The position numbers and the translations under genes are program-made. The notes beneath the pieces are model-generated. The model saw nothing but the letters and a program-made list of their open reading frames with translations. It was not told where the DNA came from and did not search any database. 64,000 bases of DNA from Sequoia sempervirens. Taxonomy: Eukaryota; Streptophyta; Pinopsida; Cupressales; Cupressaceae. Position 1 is the stretch's first letter. Every line of letters starts with the position of its first letter. Where the stretch lies: assembly GCA_007258455.2 (NCBI GenBank), contig VDFB02262640.1:1-64000 (forward strand), given 5' to 3'. Of the stretch, positions 8,909 through 21,058 are shown in pieces.

Positions 8909-11900
8909 ATGTCAAGTGTGATCAGATTTGAAGATCATCTTGAGGGAGCAAACAACTTCACCTCATGGAAATTCAGAATCATGATGATTCTCAAAGAAAA
9001 TAAGTTAGACTCATTTGTGAGAGAAAACAAGAGGGAACCAGAGAATGATCCTGAGAAAACTCAATGGATTGAGAATAATGAAAAGGCCATGAAAATCTTA
9101 GTAGATGCAGTTAGGGACCACATAGTACCTATTCTAGCAAAACATGAAACTGCATATCTAATGTTCAAATCCCTTGAGAGCACCTATGAGATAAACAACA
9201 CCAGTAGGACTCTTGCATTAAAGAGACAAATCAACAATGTCCAAATAAACAAAGGAGAAACTATTAATGCATACTTCATGAGGATCATTGAACTAAGGGA
9301 TCAATTATCTACAATTGGATATCAAATTGATAGCAAAGAGTTAACACTAATTGCACTAGGAGGCCTACCAAACTCATGGGAGCCATTTGTTCAAGGAATA
9401 AGTGCAAGATTTGAACTCCCCAACTTTGATAGGCTAAGAACAGACTGCCTTCAAGAGGAAACAAGACTCTCAACAAAAGAAAACAAACAAAAATCTATAG
9501 ATGAGGACATTCAAGTGCTCAACACATCATCTAATAAAAGGGGTAAGAAAAACTCTTACGGGAAAGGATCATCTAAGAGAAAGAGAAATTCCCATGGAAA
9601 AGGATCATTCAAAAGGAGGAAAGACATCTCTCAAGTACAATGTTTTAGATGTGATCAATATGGGCACTATGCAATGAAGTGCCCTGACAGATCAAAACAA
9701 CAAGCATCATTTGCTAAAGTAGGAAACCAAAATTCAGACCATGATTTTGAGAAATTTGTATTCTATTCAGCCTTATCAAGTCAAGTATCTAACAATATCA
9801 ACAACTGGGTGATTGATAGTGGTTCTTCGAGGCACATCACAGGGTTTAGAGAACACTTAGACACTATGACTGAAGAGTCTGATGAAGAAGTAACAATTGG
9901 GGATGATTCTACACATCAAGTAAAAGGGGTTGGAACTTGTTCCATCACATTGAAATCTGGTCTCTCCCTTCAACTCACTGGAGTTTTATTCGTACCTGGA
10001 ATAAAGAGGAATCTAATATCCATCTCTGCTCTTGAAGACAATGGATATAGGGTTACCTTTATGGATGGGAAAGTTCTGGCATGGCCTAAGAACTCAACTA
10101 TAAAGAAAGCTCTAAACATAGGTGTAAGACAAGGTTATCTTTATAAACTATGCACTGAAGTCAAGCAAGCCCTTACCCTTGATACTTCTTATTCAAATGA
10201 AATTTGGCATAGAAGATTAGGACACCTTCATTTCCGTGCCCTACCTTCCATGGAAAAACTTGTAACAGGATTACCTAAGTTAAACCCTACTCATGAAGGA
10301 ACTTGTAAAGGTTGTGCCCTAGGAAAGAATACAAAGGGATCCTTTCACAATAGCTTGAGCAAAACCCAAAATGTATTAGAATTGGTTCACTCTGATTTAT
10401 GTGGACCCATGTCTGTTCCCTCCAAGGCAGGGTTCCTATACTATGTCATATTTATAGATGACTTCTCTAGGAAGACCTGGATTTACTTTCTTAAGTGTAA
10501 AGAGTCAATAGAAATCCTTAAAAGGTTCAAAGCTCTTACTGAAAACTTCTCTAGGAAGAAAATAAAAATCTTAAGGACAAACAATGGGAAAGAGTACACC
10601 TCTGAAATCTTTAAGGAATTCTGCATGAATGCTGGGATTAAGAGGGAGTTTACAGTAGCCTACAACCCTCAACAAAATGGGGTTGCTGAAAGGAAAAATA
10701 GAACCATTGTAGAAGCTGCAAAAGCAATGTTGCTTGACCAGAACATTGAAACCTCATTTTGGGCAGAAGCCTCTAGAACTACTGTCTTCATCCAAAATAG
10801 ATGTCCTCATTCTCACCTAGATAACAAAACTCCTGAAGAAGCATTTACTGATCTAAAACCTGATATTAGTCACTTTAGGATTTTTGGTTGCCCCATCTAT
10901 ATTCATGTGCCCAAGGAGAAGAGATTCAAACTAGAACCTTCCGGAAAGAAAGGGATATTTATGGGATATAGTGAAACCTCCAAGGCCTACAGGATATTCA
11001 TACTCGGGCAAAATCAAATTGAATTGAGTAGAGATGTCATCTTTGAAGAAGACATTGCATTCAAAATGGCAAGAAGTTCTAGTGAGATAGATAATTATTC
11101 CCCTAGGGTATTAGAAGTGGAACCTACTCCTGAGATTCAGAGGGAGTATCCTGAGGAAATGCCAAATGAACTTCAATCTACTTCAGATGAGAATGCAAAT
11201 GACAACAGCAAGAAGAGGCCACTTTGGGCTAGAAAGATGATCAAAGAAGCTAAGAATCATGCAACACCCAAAGGAACATTTAGGGAGAGTAAAAGACCCA
11301 AACGGTTCTCAAGCTATGTTGCTCTAATGAATGACATCATAAATTCAGAACCCACCAGTGTTTCAGAAGCCTTCAGACATCAAGTATGGAAGGACGCTAT
11401 GACGGAAGAGTATTAGTCCATTCTAAAGAATGATGTATGGGATGTTGTGCCTAGACCAAAAGAGAAATCTGTTGTCTCTTCTAAATGGCTCTTCAAAATC
11501 AAACATGCTGCTGATGGCAGTATAGAAAAAAATAAGGCACGTTTTGTGGCAAGAGGTTTTTCATAGAAGGAAGGCATTGATTATGAAAAAACATTTGCAC
11601 CTGTTGCCCGTTACACATCTGTGAGAGCAGTGATAACCATTGCAGCAGCTAAAGGCTGGAAGATCCATCAAATGGATGTGAAAACTACCTTTCTAAATGG
11701 AACCATTGAAGAGAAAGTCTATCTAGAACAGCCTGAAGGTTTTGTGATACATAAACCTGACTCACATGTATGCAGACTAAAGAAAGCACTCTATGGACTT
11801 AAACAGGCACCCAGGGCCTGGTATGAAAGAATTGACAGCTACCTCTTGGGACTAGGATTCTCCAAGAATGATGCAGACCCAAATCTTTACTTTAAGGTAA

Positions 11901-12874
11901 TCAAAGGTGATATGTTAATAATTATTTTATATGTTGATGACCTGCTGATAACAGGAGAAGATCACCTCATTGCTCAAGGAAAGAAGGATCTAACTTCAGA
12001 GTTTGACATGAAAGACTTGGGCATCTTACACTACTTCCTAGGTTTAGAAGTATGGCAGAAATCAGATGGCATCATACTAAACCAAGGGAAGTATACTATT
12101 GATTTTCTGAAGAGGTTTGGAATGTTGGATTGTAGACCCATGTCTACACCTATGGAAACCAACCTTCACAAACTAAAAGAAGCAGCAGCAGAATCTAAGT
12201 GTGCAGATACCACTCTATATAGACAAATGATTGGATCGTTGATGTACCTGGTTAACACCAGACCTGATATTTGCTATGCAGTGAATGCTCTAAGCCAGTT
12301 CATGTGTGAGCCAAAGGAAATTCACCTTATGGCTGTGAAACATATATTGAGATATCTTCAAGGCACTATTGGATATGGTCTTCTTTACAAAAATAATCAA
12401 CTAGATCTACATGGATACTCTGATTCAGATTGGGCTAGAAGTGTAACCGATCGGAAAAGTACATCAGGATGTTGCTTCAGTTTGGGATCGGCTATGATCT
12501 CTTGGATCTGCAGAAAACAGTCTTCAGTAGCTCAAAGCTCGACAGAAGCTGAATACATTGCAGCCTCTATGGGGGCAAGAGAAGCAATATGGCTCCGGAA
12601 ATTGCTTGTGGGACTCTTTGGTGAGCCCTTGAATCCTACTATCATTCATTGTGATAATCAGAGTTGCATCAAACTCTCTGTAAATCTAGTATTCCATGAT
12701 AGATCTAAGCACATTGAGATCCCCTACCATTATGTAAGAGACATGGTAGAAAAGAATGTGATCTAGTTGGAGTATATTAGTACAAATGATCAAACAACAG
12801 ACATTCTCACCAAACCTCTCTCCCGAATCAAGGTTGAACACTTCAGGAAGAAGCTTGGTATGATTGAAATGTAA
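8909..12874 (+). pseudogene. Copia gag-pol polyprotein, three in-frame stops
   Basis: One frame runs from ATG 8909 to TAA 12872-12874. The frame is open back to 8819 but only through a TTG, so 8909 is preferred. Residues are numbered from 8909: zinc knuckle CFRCDQYGHYAMKC near 245; protease motif DSGS at 303; integrase with HRRLGH...CKGC zinc site and first Asp at 496 (HSDLCGPM); reverse transcriptase YVDD at nucleotides 11930-11941; RNase H with SDSDWA and STEAEY motifs. TAG stops stand at 11414, 11564 and 12764, each where the family usually has Gln. The second integrase Asp is Asn (10580-10582, RTNNGKEY). No frameshift is seen, so the copy is broken only by point changes. The lineage looks Tork/Tnt1-like, which is a weak call. 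Confidence 0.93.
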
Positions 12875-13429
12875 TTTGATATTATGTTTGAAATTCAAAA
12901 TTGTTTAGAAGTTGTACTAATATATTTAAAGATGTTTAATGTGTAAACTCTTTTGTCATGTGTGTGACTCCATGACCTTATGGGCCCGCTCCCCCTGTGT
13001 ACATTATTGAAAGGTGACGATCTTTCTAATAATGAACACTTGTATGTGACATTGTAAAGTGACGACTCTACAATGTTGAGTTGAACTATCATGATAGATA
13101 TCATGTGACTTGATATCTGTGGACATGTCATGATAGTATCTCTTGGACACTTTGATGGATATCATGGGACTTGATGTCATTTGAAGATCATTGTGATCCT
13201 TAAGAGATAATCATGGTGGATATCTATATACATCTGTGGATATGCCATGAATTATTATGGTAGACATCATGTGACTTGATGTCAGTGCACATACCATAAT
13301 GAAGATGTGATTATGAAGAATGTCATGTGACTTGACAATCTTATGAAAACATATCATATCTTCGATATCACGTGTGAAGGTGATATCTCCACTTATTTGA
13401 TTTGGATATCTTCCCTAGCTAAGAGGGAG
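12875..13429 (+). other. Copia 3' untranslated region with stem-loop array and polypurine tract
   Basis: No coding signal. At least five hairpins lie between 13096 and 13387: 13096-13118 (8 bp stem), 13158-13178 (7 bp with one G-U), 13263-13283 (7 bp), 13321-13337 (5 bp) and 13364-13387 (8 bp). Three have the seven-base loop TGTGACT, one TGGGACT and the last GTGTGAAG. Stems differ between copies but keep pairing. Two weaker hairpins near 13006-13024 and 13053-13075 also show GTGACG. The region ends in AAGAGGGAG, the polypurine tract that primes plus-strand DNA. Confidence 0.65.
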
Positions 13430-13940
13430 TGTTGATTTAAGATAGCTTCGGTCAGATATAAATGATGATTGCATTCATGCATCATCATCATTTATATTTA
13501 ACCAAACTGTTCTTAAAATATAAAACCATCAAATAAGTTATTCGAATTTCAGATGATGATCAAAATTCGCAAATGGATAAATCGGAATTCATATTAGATG
13601 ATTGTTAAACCACACATCTTAGTCTTTGATAACACCGAATGGCTTCGGTTGTTAAGGAAGCCCGCGCGCTCAAGGGACACGTCCCATGAGCAGACGTGTC
13701 TCTACTTTGTGGAGACACGTCCTCTCATGAGACACGTCTCTCCTTGAGGCGTGTCTTCCTCATATAAAAGGGACTTCATTCCCTTATTTGCAAGACATTG
13801 AAATCGATAAATGTTCTGCAATCAGCACATTTGATACAAACAAAATAAATCTGACTTAGAATTCTAGAACAGAATTTCAAACTTAGAATTTCCATATGTT
13901 CTTTTAGGATACAATCTGATAAGATTTGATTACAATTACA
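13430..13940 (+). repeat. Copia 3' LTR
   Basis: Same termini as the 5' LTR and about 98-99 percent identical by eye. TATA box at 13763-13770. Followed by ATTTT against ATTTG at the left side. Confidence 0.95.
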
Positions 13941-15429
13941 ATTTTTAATTCTAATTTGACATTGTGTGACTGTTAGTTCAATTGACAATTAAAATATTAC
14001 ACTTATCCCTTTAAAACATTTGTCTTTAGCATGATGACATACACTTCGAGCTAGAAATAGAACACTTAAAATAGTAGGATCCAGCTAAAAATAGCTTATA
14101 GTGGAATATGCTCTTGTTCTCAAAAATGATGACAAGCTATTTTAAGTAAGGACAAAAAATAGACTTCTAGAAGGCAGCTCTAGATGATTTTGATTTGATG
14201 ACACTCTCCTTTGTTTTGACGAAGTCTTAGAAACCCTTAAATGAAACTCCAAAAGATTGACTATTGAATGAAACTTGCTAATTTTCATTTTAAACCTTTG
14301 ATGAAGTTTTGAAGATTCATTTTGATGCTTTCATTGTTGATGAACTTTTAGAATACTTTTGAGATATGTGAAAATTTTGCTAATTCAATGAACACCCCGC
14401 TTGAATCCGAATGACCTTTGACTCACTCTTCATTGAAATCCACAGCTCTAAATAGTGTTCTTTGCATCGAATCTTGATCGAAACTTACCAAAGTGAGAAT
14501 ACCTCTTTATTGGAAATAAAAAATTCAGCATTTGGAAATCAGATCAATCAACAATAATAATCAATGAGGCCAACTCTAAAAGTCTTTAACCATTGTTGCC
14601 ACATCATTGTCATAACTGAAAATTTTGTATGATGCTTGAAATCAATCTTTGTGACAATTGAAAAATCAGGATAACACATTGCTTTTGCTTATGAACAAAA
14701 AAAATGACCTTGCTTGTGAATAAGTCATATTGGCTTCTTTATTGATGTTCACTTTGTTTTGTTTTTATTTTTTATTTTTTGAAATATCAAACATGTTTTT
14801 TAAATAATAGTAATTATTAATTAATATCATCAAAAATTAAAAATAATCATAGAACAAAGTTAAGGCTTGTAGGCATTTGGGCTAAATAGGTGCATGTGTA
14901 TAGAGAATTTTTTAAAAAAAATGATTAAAGGGTATGTGCGATTTCTTTTTAAGCCTATCTTTTTTTATTTTTTCTTTGACTTTGTTTTTTTTAGTTTTGA
15001 TAGTTTCTAACAATAATTAATATAATAAAAAATATATATTTTTTAACTTTTTAATTTTAATTTAAAAAATAACAACTATTATTTATAAATCATTAATAAT
15101 TGATATTTATTAAAAATTAATATTCTGTTTTTTGACTTTTAGAATTTTAGACAATAATCACAATGTTTTTTGGCTGCTAAACTTGGGAATTTTTAGAGAG
15201 ACACAAAAGGGATGACCTCTTCCCAAGGCCTTGATGCCTTCTTGCATTGATACAAGAACAAACCAAATTTATACACAAAATACAAGTAATAGTCTTTTCC
15301 CTTTTTATTATGCAATTGTAGGACCATCCTACAATCCCCATTATTACCCAAAGGGACCTTCCATTCTTTATAATTCTTAATTTCTTAGAACCCTAAGAAG
15401 TTAATGAAAATAACTCAACTGAGGGAGAA
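13941..15429. other. AT-rich unassigned DNA
   Basis: No credible ORF, RNA gene or element border. Long A/T runs at 14760-15130. One CTAAAAATAG decamer at 14085-14094 and a near match at 14051-14060 recall the giant LTR motif, but nothing else of that LTR is recognisable here. Confidence 0.4.
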
Positions 15430-16042
15430 CTAGAAGATTTGTTGGATGAGTAGGTTGGAGAGGAACACTACACTTTTATTTGTTGGGGTTGAAACATCCA
15501 CCATCACACAAGGAGACTCCTTATAACAATCGTGTGCTTGTAGAGATGGAGACTTTGGAGGAATCTCTAGAGAACCTGAGGAATCATCATTACAGGAATG
15601 AAAAGAGTCAAAATCCTTAGAAACCTCACCACTCAAATCCACAACACCCTCAATCAATTGATATCTATGCTCAGCCCCAACCCACCAAGTAGTTATGTAA
15701 CACACTAACCCTTTCGTGCAATAAAGATTTCTTAATTTTACACCAAACAAATAAAGATAACGAGTAAATTGCCTTTGTAATAAAAATTTTCTTTTCTTTT
15801 AATTGAAAACATCACAACATGATACAATATATTTCAGCAAATAATCTTTTCCTTTTCAAATAAACATCAGAGTAAGAAGACATACAAGTACAAACATAGC
15901 TCATGGAGCTTTTCAACAAATAGTAGTAAGAAGGTCCAGGAATCCGCCTTTCAAATCTTGGTACTTTAGTAGCTTGCTGAGGAGGAGAAGCATCACTCGG
16001 GCGCTTTTCCACCAACCACGGACTTATAGTGCGGTCCCCCAC
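15430..16042 (-). other. Two short unidentified minus-strand ORFs
   Basis: Minus-strand ORFs at 15812-16042 (76 codons; a Pro/Arg/Lys-rich start) and 15430-15750 (106 codons; Ser/Asp-rich) have mixed composition and could be the decayed 3' end of a gene or element. I recognise no domain in either. The intervening stretch is AT-rich like an untranslated region. Coding status is doubtful. Confidence 0.2.
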
Positions 16043-17415
16043 ACATCTATCATTTGATAGATGGCCCTCCCTTCGACGAAGAGATTGGTAGGGTAACTGA
16101 TACTGTTAACCAACTGAGCATAGTGTTGTATCCTACATAACTAGATTATGTGGAATACGACATCCCTCAATCTAGTATGTAATACAGGATCATGGTGAAC
16201 TGACAGTGTAATCATCGCACAATTTAAGTGGATGTTTTGTACATTACACTACTTTGGCCAAAGTGTTTCATACAATATTTCTACTGAGGGTCATCTATCA
16301 CATACACTATTCAAGGTCGATTTGATTTAGGGCTATCTTACACTACGCATAGGTTTTGTCCTCGAATGGATATTCCGTACCCCAGACATCCTACAACATA
16401 CTAATCTACTAGAAATGAATTAGCATAACAAGTAGTTCACAAGTTCCCTCCTATACCGGAAATCTTTATCCTAGGAGTATCACAAGCTCTTCTAAGTTAA
16501 CCTAATAACTTAAGCTGTTGATCTTTACTTGACTCATGCCTTCATTTCAATCCTAGTATATAGTAACTAATGCAATCATATTCTCCTTATATGGAGATCA
16601 TACAAACAATGCAAAATACAACATGTATGCATCTTTTATCTTTTAAAATTTCACTTCCTAGGCACAAACATAAATACAGTTCACGAAGCAATTCACTTCC
16701 TAGGCACAATAAAAAATACAGTTCATGAAGCGATTTACTTCCTATGTATAGACAACAAATACAATTCCAGAAGTATTTAAATGAATAACTATAGAAATGG
16801 ATAGTAGAAGAATATCTCATGCTTGTAGTTTGCTTTTCCACAGAATGTTGATGATACAACCTTCACTCTCAATAAATTTCAGTGCCTCAGGCAATAGACA
16901 ACTTCCTCTCAAGACTCCACTTTTCCTCACATAGAAATAGATACTCAGAACTAATAATTACATAGAGGTAATTAACAACAGGTGTATGTTTTGGTATAAC
17001 ATGCCTTCCCAAATGGACACTCAAAAATAGATAATCAAACTGGTGATTGCTTTCAGCTGGTAAAAATATATGATGCTTAAATATCGCAATTATGGAAGAA
17101 AGGATTATGATTACTATCTCAATTCATTGAGAAATGCATATTTTAGAAAACATGAGTGAATGCATATGGTGAATATCCCAAATGAAGTAGAATGGCAACT
17201 ATTTATAAAGCTCAGCCTTCATTTTTGGCATGTGATTTGCCAACACTACCATAAGACATTTTCAACTAGGAGGTGGTGCTATCTCCATGCCATACTCAGC
17301 AGTTTTCCAGGTGAGTCGTTCTCTAACAGATGACAACAATATGGAGACTAATTCCTTTGCACATGGTGAATTTAAATCAATTGACACCTACAGGTTCATT
17401 TCCTAGATGTGGCGC
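16043..17415. other. Unassigned DNA with a 42 bp triple repeat
   Basis: No gene recognised. At 16651-16774 a unit of about 42 bases (CACTTCCTAGGCACAA ... TACAGTTCA) occurs three times, progressively diverged. The rest is unique AT-rich sequence. Confidence 0.4.
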
Positions 17416-17456
17416 CAATTTCATAATATGGCGGGTAAGATATTTACAGAGAAAAA

Positions 17457-17755
17457 GCAGTGATACACGAGGACGCGTCCCCTGGGTTTTTGCCCCCCGT
17501 ACCCGTCCCGAAAAAGTTTCGGGGACAGTGGACGCCTGGGGGACGACTGACACTTGTGACTTTATCATTTTGACATTTGTAGTACAAACTTGTAGCCTTT
17601 TGGGCATTTTACTATTTTATATCATATGCACATTGACTATTTGACATGAATTATGGTCCATGGAAGCAATTAGGTAGCTGTAGTATTAATGTTCATTGTT
17701 ATGATTATCATTACTCATATGAATATCTGAAATTTCCCTATATTTTTAAAATTTA

Positions 17756-17787
<32 letters not shown>

Positions 17788-17889
17788 CACACTATACAGC
17801 CGTCCCCCCGTCCCCTAAAATCCCCTCAAAAAATTGCCATCCCCGAAATGCTTCCCACCGTTCCCCCATCCCCCCGTCCTAGAAACTTG
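17457..17889. mobile_element. Possible non-autonomous hAT-like fragment with CCCC-rich ends
   Basis: Both ends carry short repeats of GTCCCC/CGTCCC type (17470-17550 and 17803-17880) in roughly opposite arrangement, and both outer edges hold AGGACG in inverted orientation. This resembles the subterminal-repeat layout of the hAT at 29434-33317. The interior has no ORF and includes a (CT)n(AT)n microsatellite at 17757-17787. I could not find a clean 8 bp duplication, so the border call is tentative. Confidence 0.3.
17757..17787. repeat. (CT)n(AT)n microsatellite
   Basis: Alternating CT then AT dinucleotides. Confidence 0.9.
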
Positions 17890-18540
17890 GTGGAAAATAG
17901 AGCAAAAGTCATTTGATGAATTATGTACACATCCTATTAACCAGGCTTAATCGACAGAGCTCTTAGCTGCGTTGTACAAACTTGGTCAATAATCAAATGC
18001 TTCGGTGTTTTCAGTGCATGTATAATACCAGGGTGCGCGTGACTTCTTCAAGCACCGTTTGATTTATATTTTGCTTTCCATTGTATATCGATACAAATAT
18101 TAATTTGTTTCCATGCTCAAATGATAAGCTACAAAATTATTTCGATTTCCATATTTCAATTTCCATTGTCGAATGATAAATATTCAATTTAGTATGAAAT
18201 AATACGATTCCCATAGTTGAAAGATTAATATTAAATCAATATGGGAGATAATTCGATTTCCAATTATGAGAGTTTAATATTAAATATATATATTTAAATA
18301 CCTCGTATAATATATATATATATCCCACTATAAACATATCATAAGCCAGTCAACATATCCGATATGTATATGTAAATTCGTCAGGCAATAATAATATAAT
18401 ATTATTAATATCCACATAATATAGGTTGTGTGCATATATACATGTATATACCTGTATATTTATACTTCTATGTACACATATGTGTAGGTATACCATATCG
18501 ATGCATCCATATGAGCATATCCATTTGCCAACATACGCTT
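17890..18540. other. AT-rich DNA, possibly the outer part of element B 3' LTR
   Basis: No ORF. Many TATATA and ATATTAAAT words. The matched part of the element B LTR starts at 18541 only because the other copy is truncated there, so part of this stretch may be LTR whose edge I cannot fix. Confidence 0.35.
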
Positions 18541-19167
18541 GTATCGATATGTATATACATATGGATATGTGTATATACTATATATATGTATATATGTACA
18601 CTCCCTATTCACTTACATCCATTTACGTTACCATCACAATGATCGTAATACCACAAGACAGATACACAGATAAACATCACTCATAAAAGCATACAAAAGT
18701 AGACCAAACTCCTAATGCCAATATACAAGCTACGGATGACTTACCTATAACCAACATAACTAACTCAGTTCACTCAATCTAAGGTGATGTGTGTGTATGC
18801 TCAGATAGTTCACTTACCGATTAACCTACCAAGCTCCTCTCATGAGTGATACTTTCCCTCCGTTTGCAAGAATGGTTCATATACCTGCATCCATTGACAT
18901 AATCTCATGGTAGTCACATGTTCATAACATTAGCAGTATACACAAACATCTCAAGTTAGAATAACACGATTCAATAACTTTATAATGCAATATTTCACCA
19001 TGGATAACATCAATTGAAGCAACATTAAATGAGACAATCATTAAATGTGAAAACACTCATATCGATAACAAGGAACAACATATTTTATTCATTCTTTGAA
19101 TTCTCTTTACACTCATTTAACCCTATGCAATACTAATATGTAGTAGCCATACAATCAGGGTGTAATA
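18541..19167 (-). repeat. Element B 3' LTR (minimum extent)
   Basis: Matches 47387-48014 over its whole length. The right edge reads GTGTAATA where the other copy has GTGTAACA, a C-to-T change at the LTR terminus. The left edge is only the limit of similarity. It includes a TATATA-rich microsatellite near 18555-18600. Confidence 0.85.
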
Positions 19168-19180
19168 TACTCCCTCCCTT
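19168..19180 (-). other. Polypurine tract of element B
   Basis: Read on the minus strand it is AAGGGAGGGAGTA, directly before the LTR start. Confidence 0.7.
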
Positions 19181-19241
19181 ATGAATCATCATCCTCGATG
19201 ACCTAAGGTATTATTCAAAGCATAAAAATCTAATTCTATAT

Positions 19242-19784
19242 TTATTCTTCATTCTCAAAAGCTTTGAGAATGTCTGGAAACTTCTACCGAATTTCCGCAT
19301 AATCCTCCCAAGTTGTCGAGTCTTTTGTGTACTAGTCCCATTGGATTTTGCACTGTGAGACATCCCTGTTACGTAAGTGAAGCTTACGTATTTCCAGCAC
19401 CTTTACGGGCTCAAGAGTTGCTACTCTGGGGTCCTTTACCTGTAAAGTAGTCCAATCAATTATATGACTATCTCCTAGTATATACTTTTTAAGATAGGAC
19501 ACATGGAAAACATTATGCATTTTGGCAAGCGCTGGTGGCAAAGCGATTCAATAGGCTACAAGATTCACTTCCTCTAGAACTTCCAATGGTCCAACATAAT
19601 GTGGAGCTAACTTAGAAGATTTTCCAAACTTGATAGAACTCTTGTGAGGCTTTACTCTCAAAAGTACTTTGTCACCTAGAGAAAAATTGCGGGGCACTCT
19701 CTTAGCATCTGCATAGCTTTTCTATTGACTGTTAGCTTTTGCTAATTGTTGCTTAATAACCTTCACTTGCTCATCCATTTCTGC
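19242..19784 (-). pseudogene. Element B integrase C-terminus and chromodomain-like tail
   Basis: The reading begins at the TSD (19784) inside the integrase C-terminal domain and runs through GDKVLLRVKPHKSS and HNVFHVSYLKKY, both typical of gypsy integrase C-termini, into a chromodomain-like tail with KVLEIRKLHLRNRD and a TTWEDY end. Stops interrupt it: TAG at 19724-19722 where Gln is expected, one TGA, and two TAGs in the tail. The open piece is 19541-19332. The chromodomain, which targets chromovirus integration to heterochromatin, is degenerate here. Confidence 0.85.
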
Positions 19785-21050
19785 TGTAATGTCCCCTTCC
19801 CATCAGTGATTAGCCTTGCAGTTCATCAGTCTATTCCGGAACCCGTAGGCTGGAATGAGGAGAAATTAGGGTTTCTTGGCTTGGAGTTTGTGGCATTTCA
19901 TGTTATTTACTATTTATAGTAAATATTATTTTTTGGCAGTTGCAGTTGACTATCCTCAGTCCCTTTCAGCTGGAGCAGTTGTTTATGTTCAGGCTTGGTC
20001 TTCAGAAAGCTTTATTTGGTGAAATTTTTTGAATAAAGGCATTATGTTTTAATTCTCTGTTGACCCCCTTGGCCTAAGGAGATAACTTAAAGTTGTTTTA
20101 AAAGTGGGCCATGAAGGGTACTGTTGATGTGTTTTTCGTGACCGCACCAACGCAGAATAAAGTCGCCAACGGCTTCCCTATTCTCTCTTGATCAAAGTAT
20201 TCCGCACGCTAAGATTGCAAGAAAGTTCGTGCGTTCAACTCCAAGGTTCCTTTAGTGCGAATAGGCTCAGTTGGCTCGATGTGATTTGCTGGTATTTCAA
20301 GGGGACTTACGTAATTGTTCGGCAGCGGAGAAAGGAATTCAAATGCTCGAAAGATTCGTCTATGAAGCGCGGGTTTCCTATTCTAACCAGAAAATACTGA
20401 ATTGAAAGGGGTAAGGTTAAGAAGATTCTAATCTACTCTAAGGTGTGGGATATGGAGCTCAACTTCAGCAAACTTCTAACCGGACTTCGCTTTGCCTCGC
20501 ATCGGACAGCTTCCACGGAGTCGGTGCAATCTTCAAGGGACATGACTAAAGATGTTCAAACCACCACTTGACATAAAGATACCATCACAACGACGCATAC
20601 CATTATTCAAACTGTGATTGAAGTTAAGTACATGATATTCCAGTTGACCACACAAGGCGCATTCACCATCAGCAAATACACTAGTGGTATGGATAGACGA
20701 AGTTGCTTAGATCAAACACCACATTCCACAACTAACATCTACTTGCATGGAATGAAAATTATACTACTTTGAACTATTTTACTCTACCATTTGAATTGGA
20801 AGGACGAAGAAACCTTGCTAGCTACTCACAATAAAGACAAAATTCACCATCAATGAAAAACTCTTTTATTGAGAGAGTGTTCACAACAATTTCTTACAAA
20901 GTTTTCAAAGGGAAAACTTTCCCTCTTCCTCAAACTACACTATCAATCTATACTAAGTTACTCTAAGCTATCACCTAGTTGTCTCTCTACTCCGACTTCT
21001 ACTCTAATCTTCTCTACTGTCTCCTCCGTTACAAATGAGGGGGACTCCCC

Positions 21051-21058
21051 CTTTTATA
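21051..21058 (-). promoter_or_regulatory. TATA box of giant solo LTR
   Basis: Minus strand TATAAAAG followed by the GGGGGAGTCCCCC palindrome, as in copy 1. Confidence 0.6.

Larger units (their letters stand above)
8288..13940 (+). mobile_element. Ty1/copia LTR retrotransposon, 5.65 kb, young but inactivated
   Basis: Complete structure: 5' LTR 8288-8802, initiator-Met-type primer-binding site 8803-8820, gag-pol 8909-12874, a 3' untranslated region with stem-loops, polypurine tract AAGAGGGAG (13421-13429) and 3' LTR 13430-13940. Domain order gag, protease, integrase, reverse transcriptase, RNase H is diagnostic of copia. The two LTRs (515 and 511 bases) differ by about six substitutions and one 4-base indel by eye, so the insertion is recent. 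Flanking pentamers are ATTTG and ATTTT, a TSD with one mismatch. It lies next to the giant LTR rather than inside a recognisable element. Three stops and a catalytic change make this copy non-autonomous now. Confidence 0.96.

Noticed and set aside
18426..18686. Two overlapping Tyr/Ile-rich ORFs
   Set aside because: They arise from TATA/CATA microsatellite sequence in the element B LTR.
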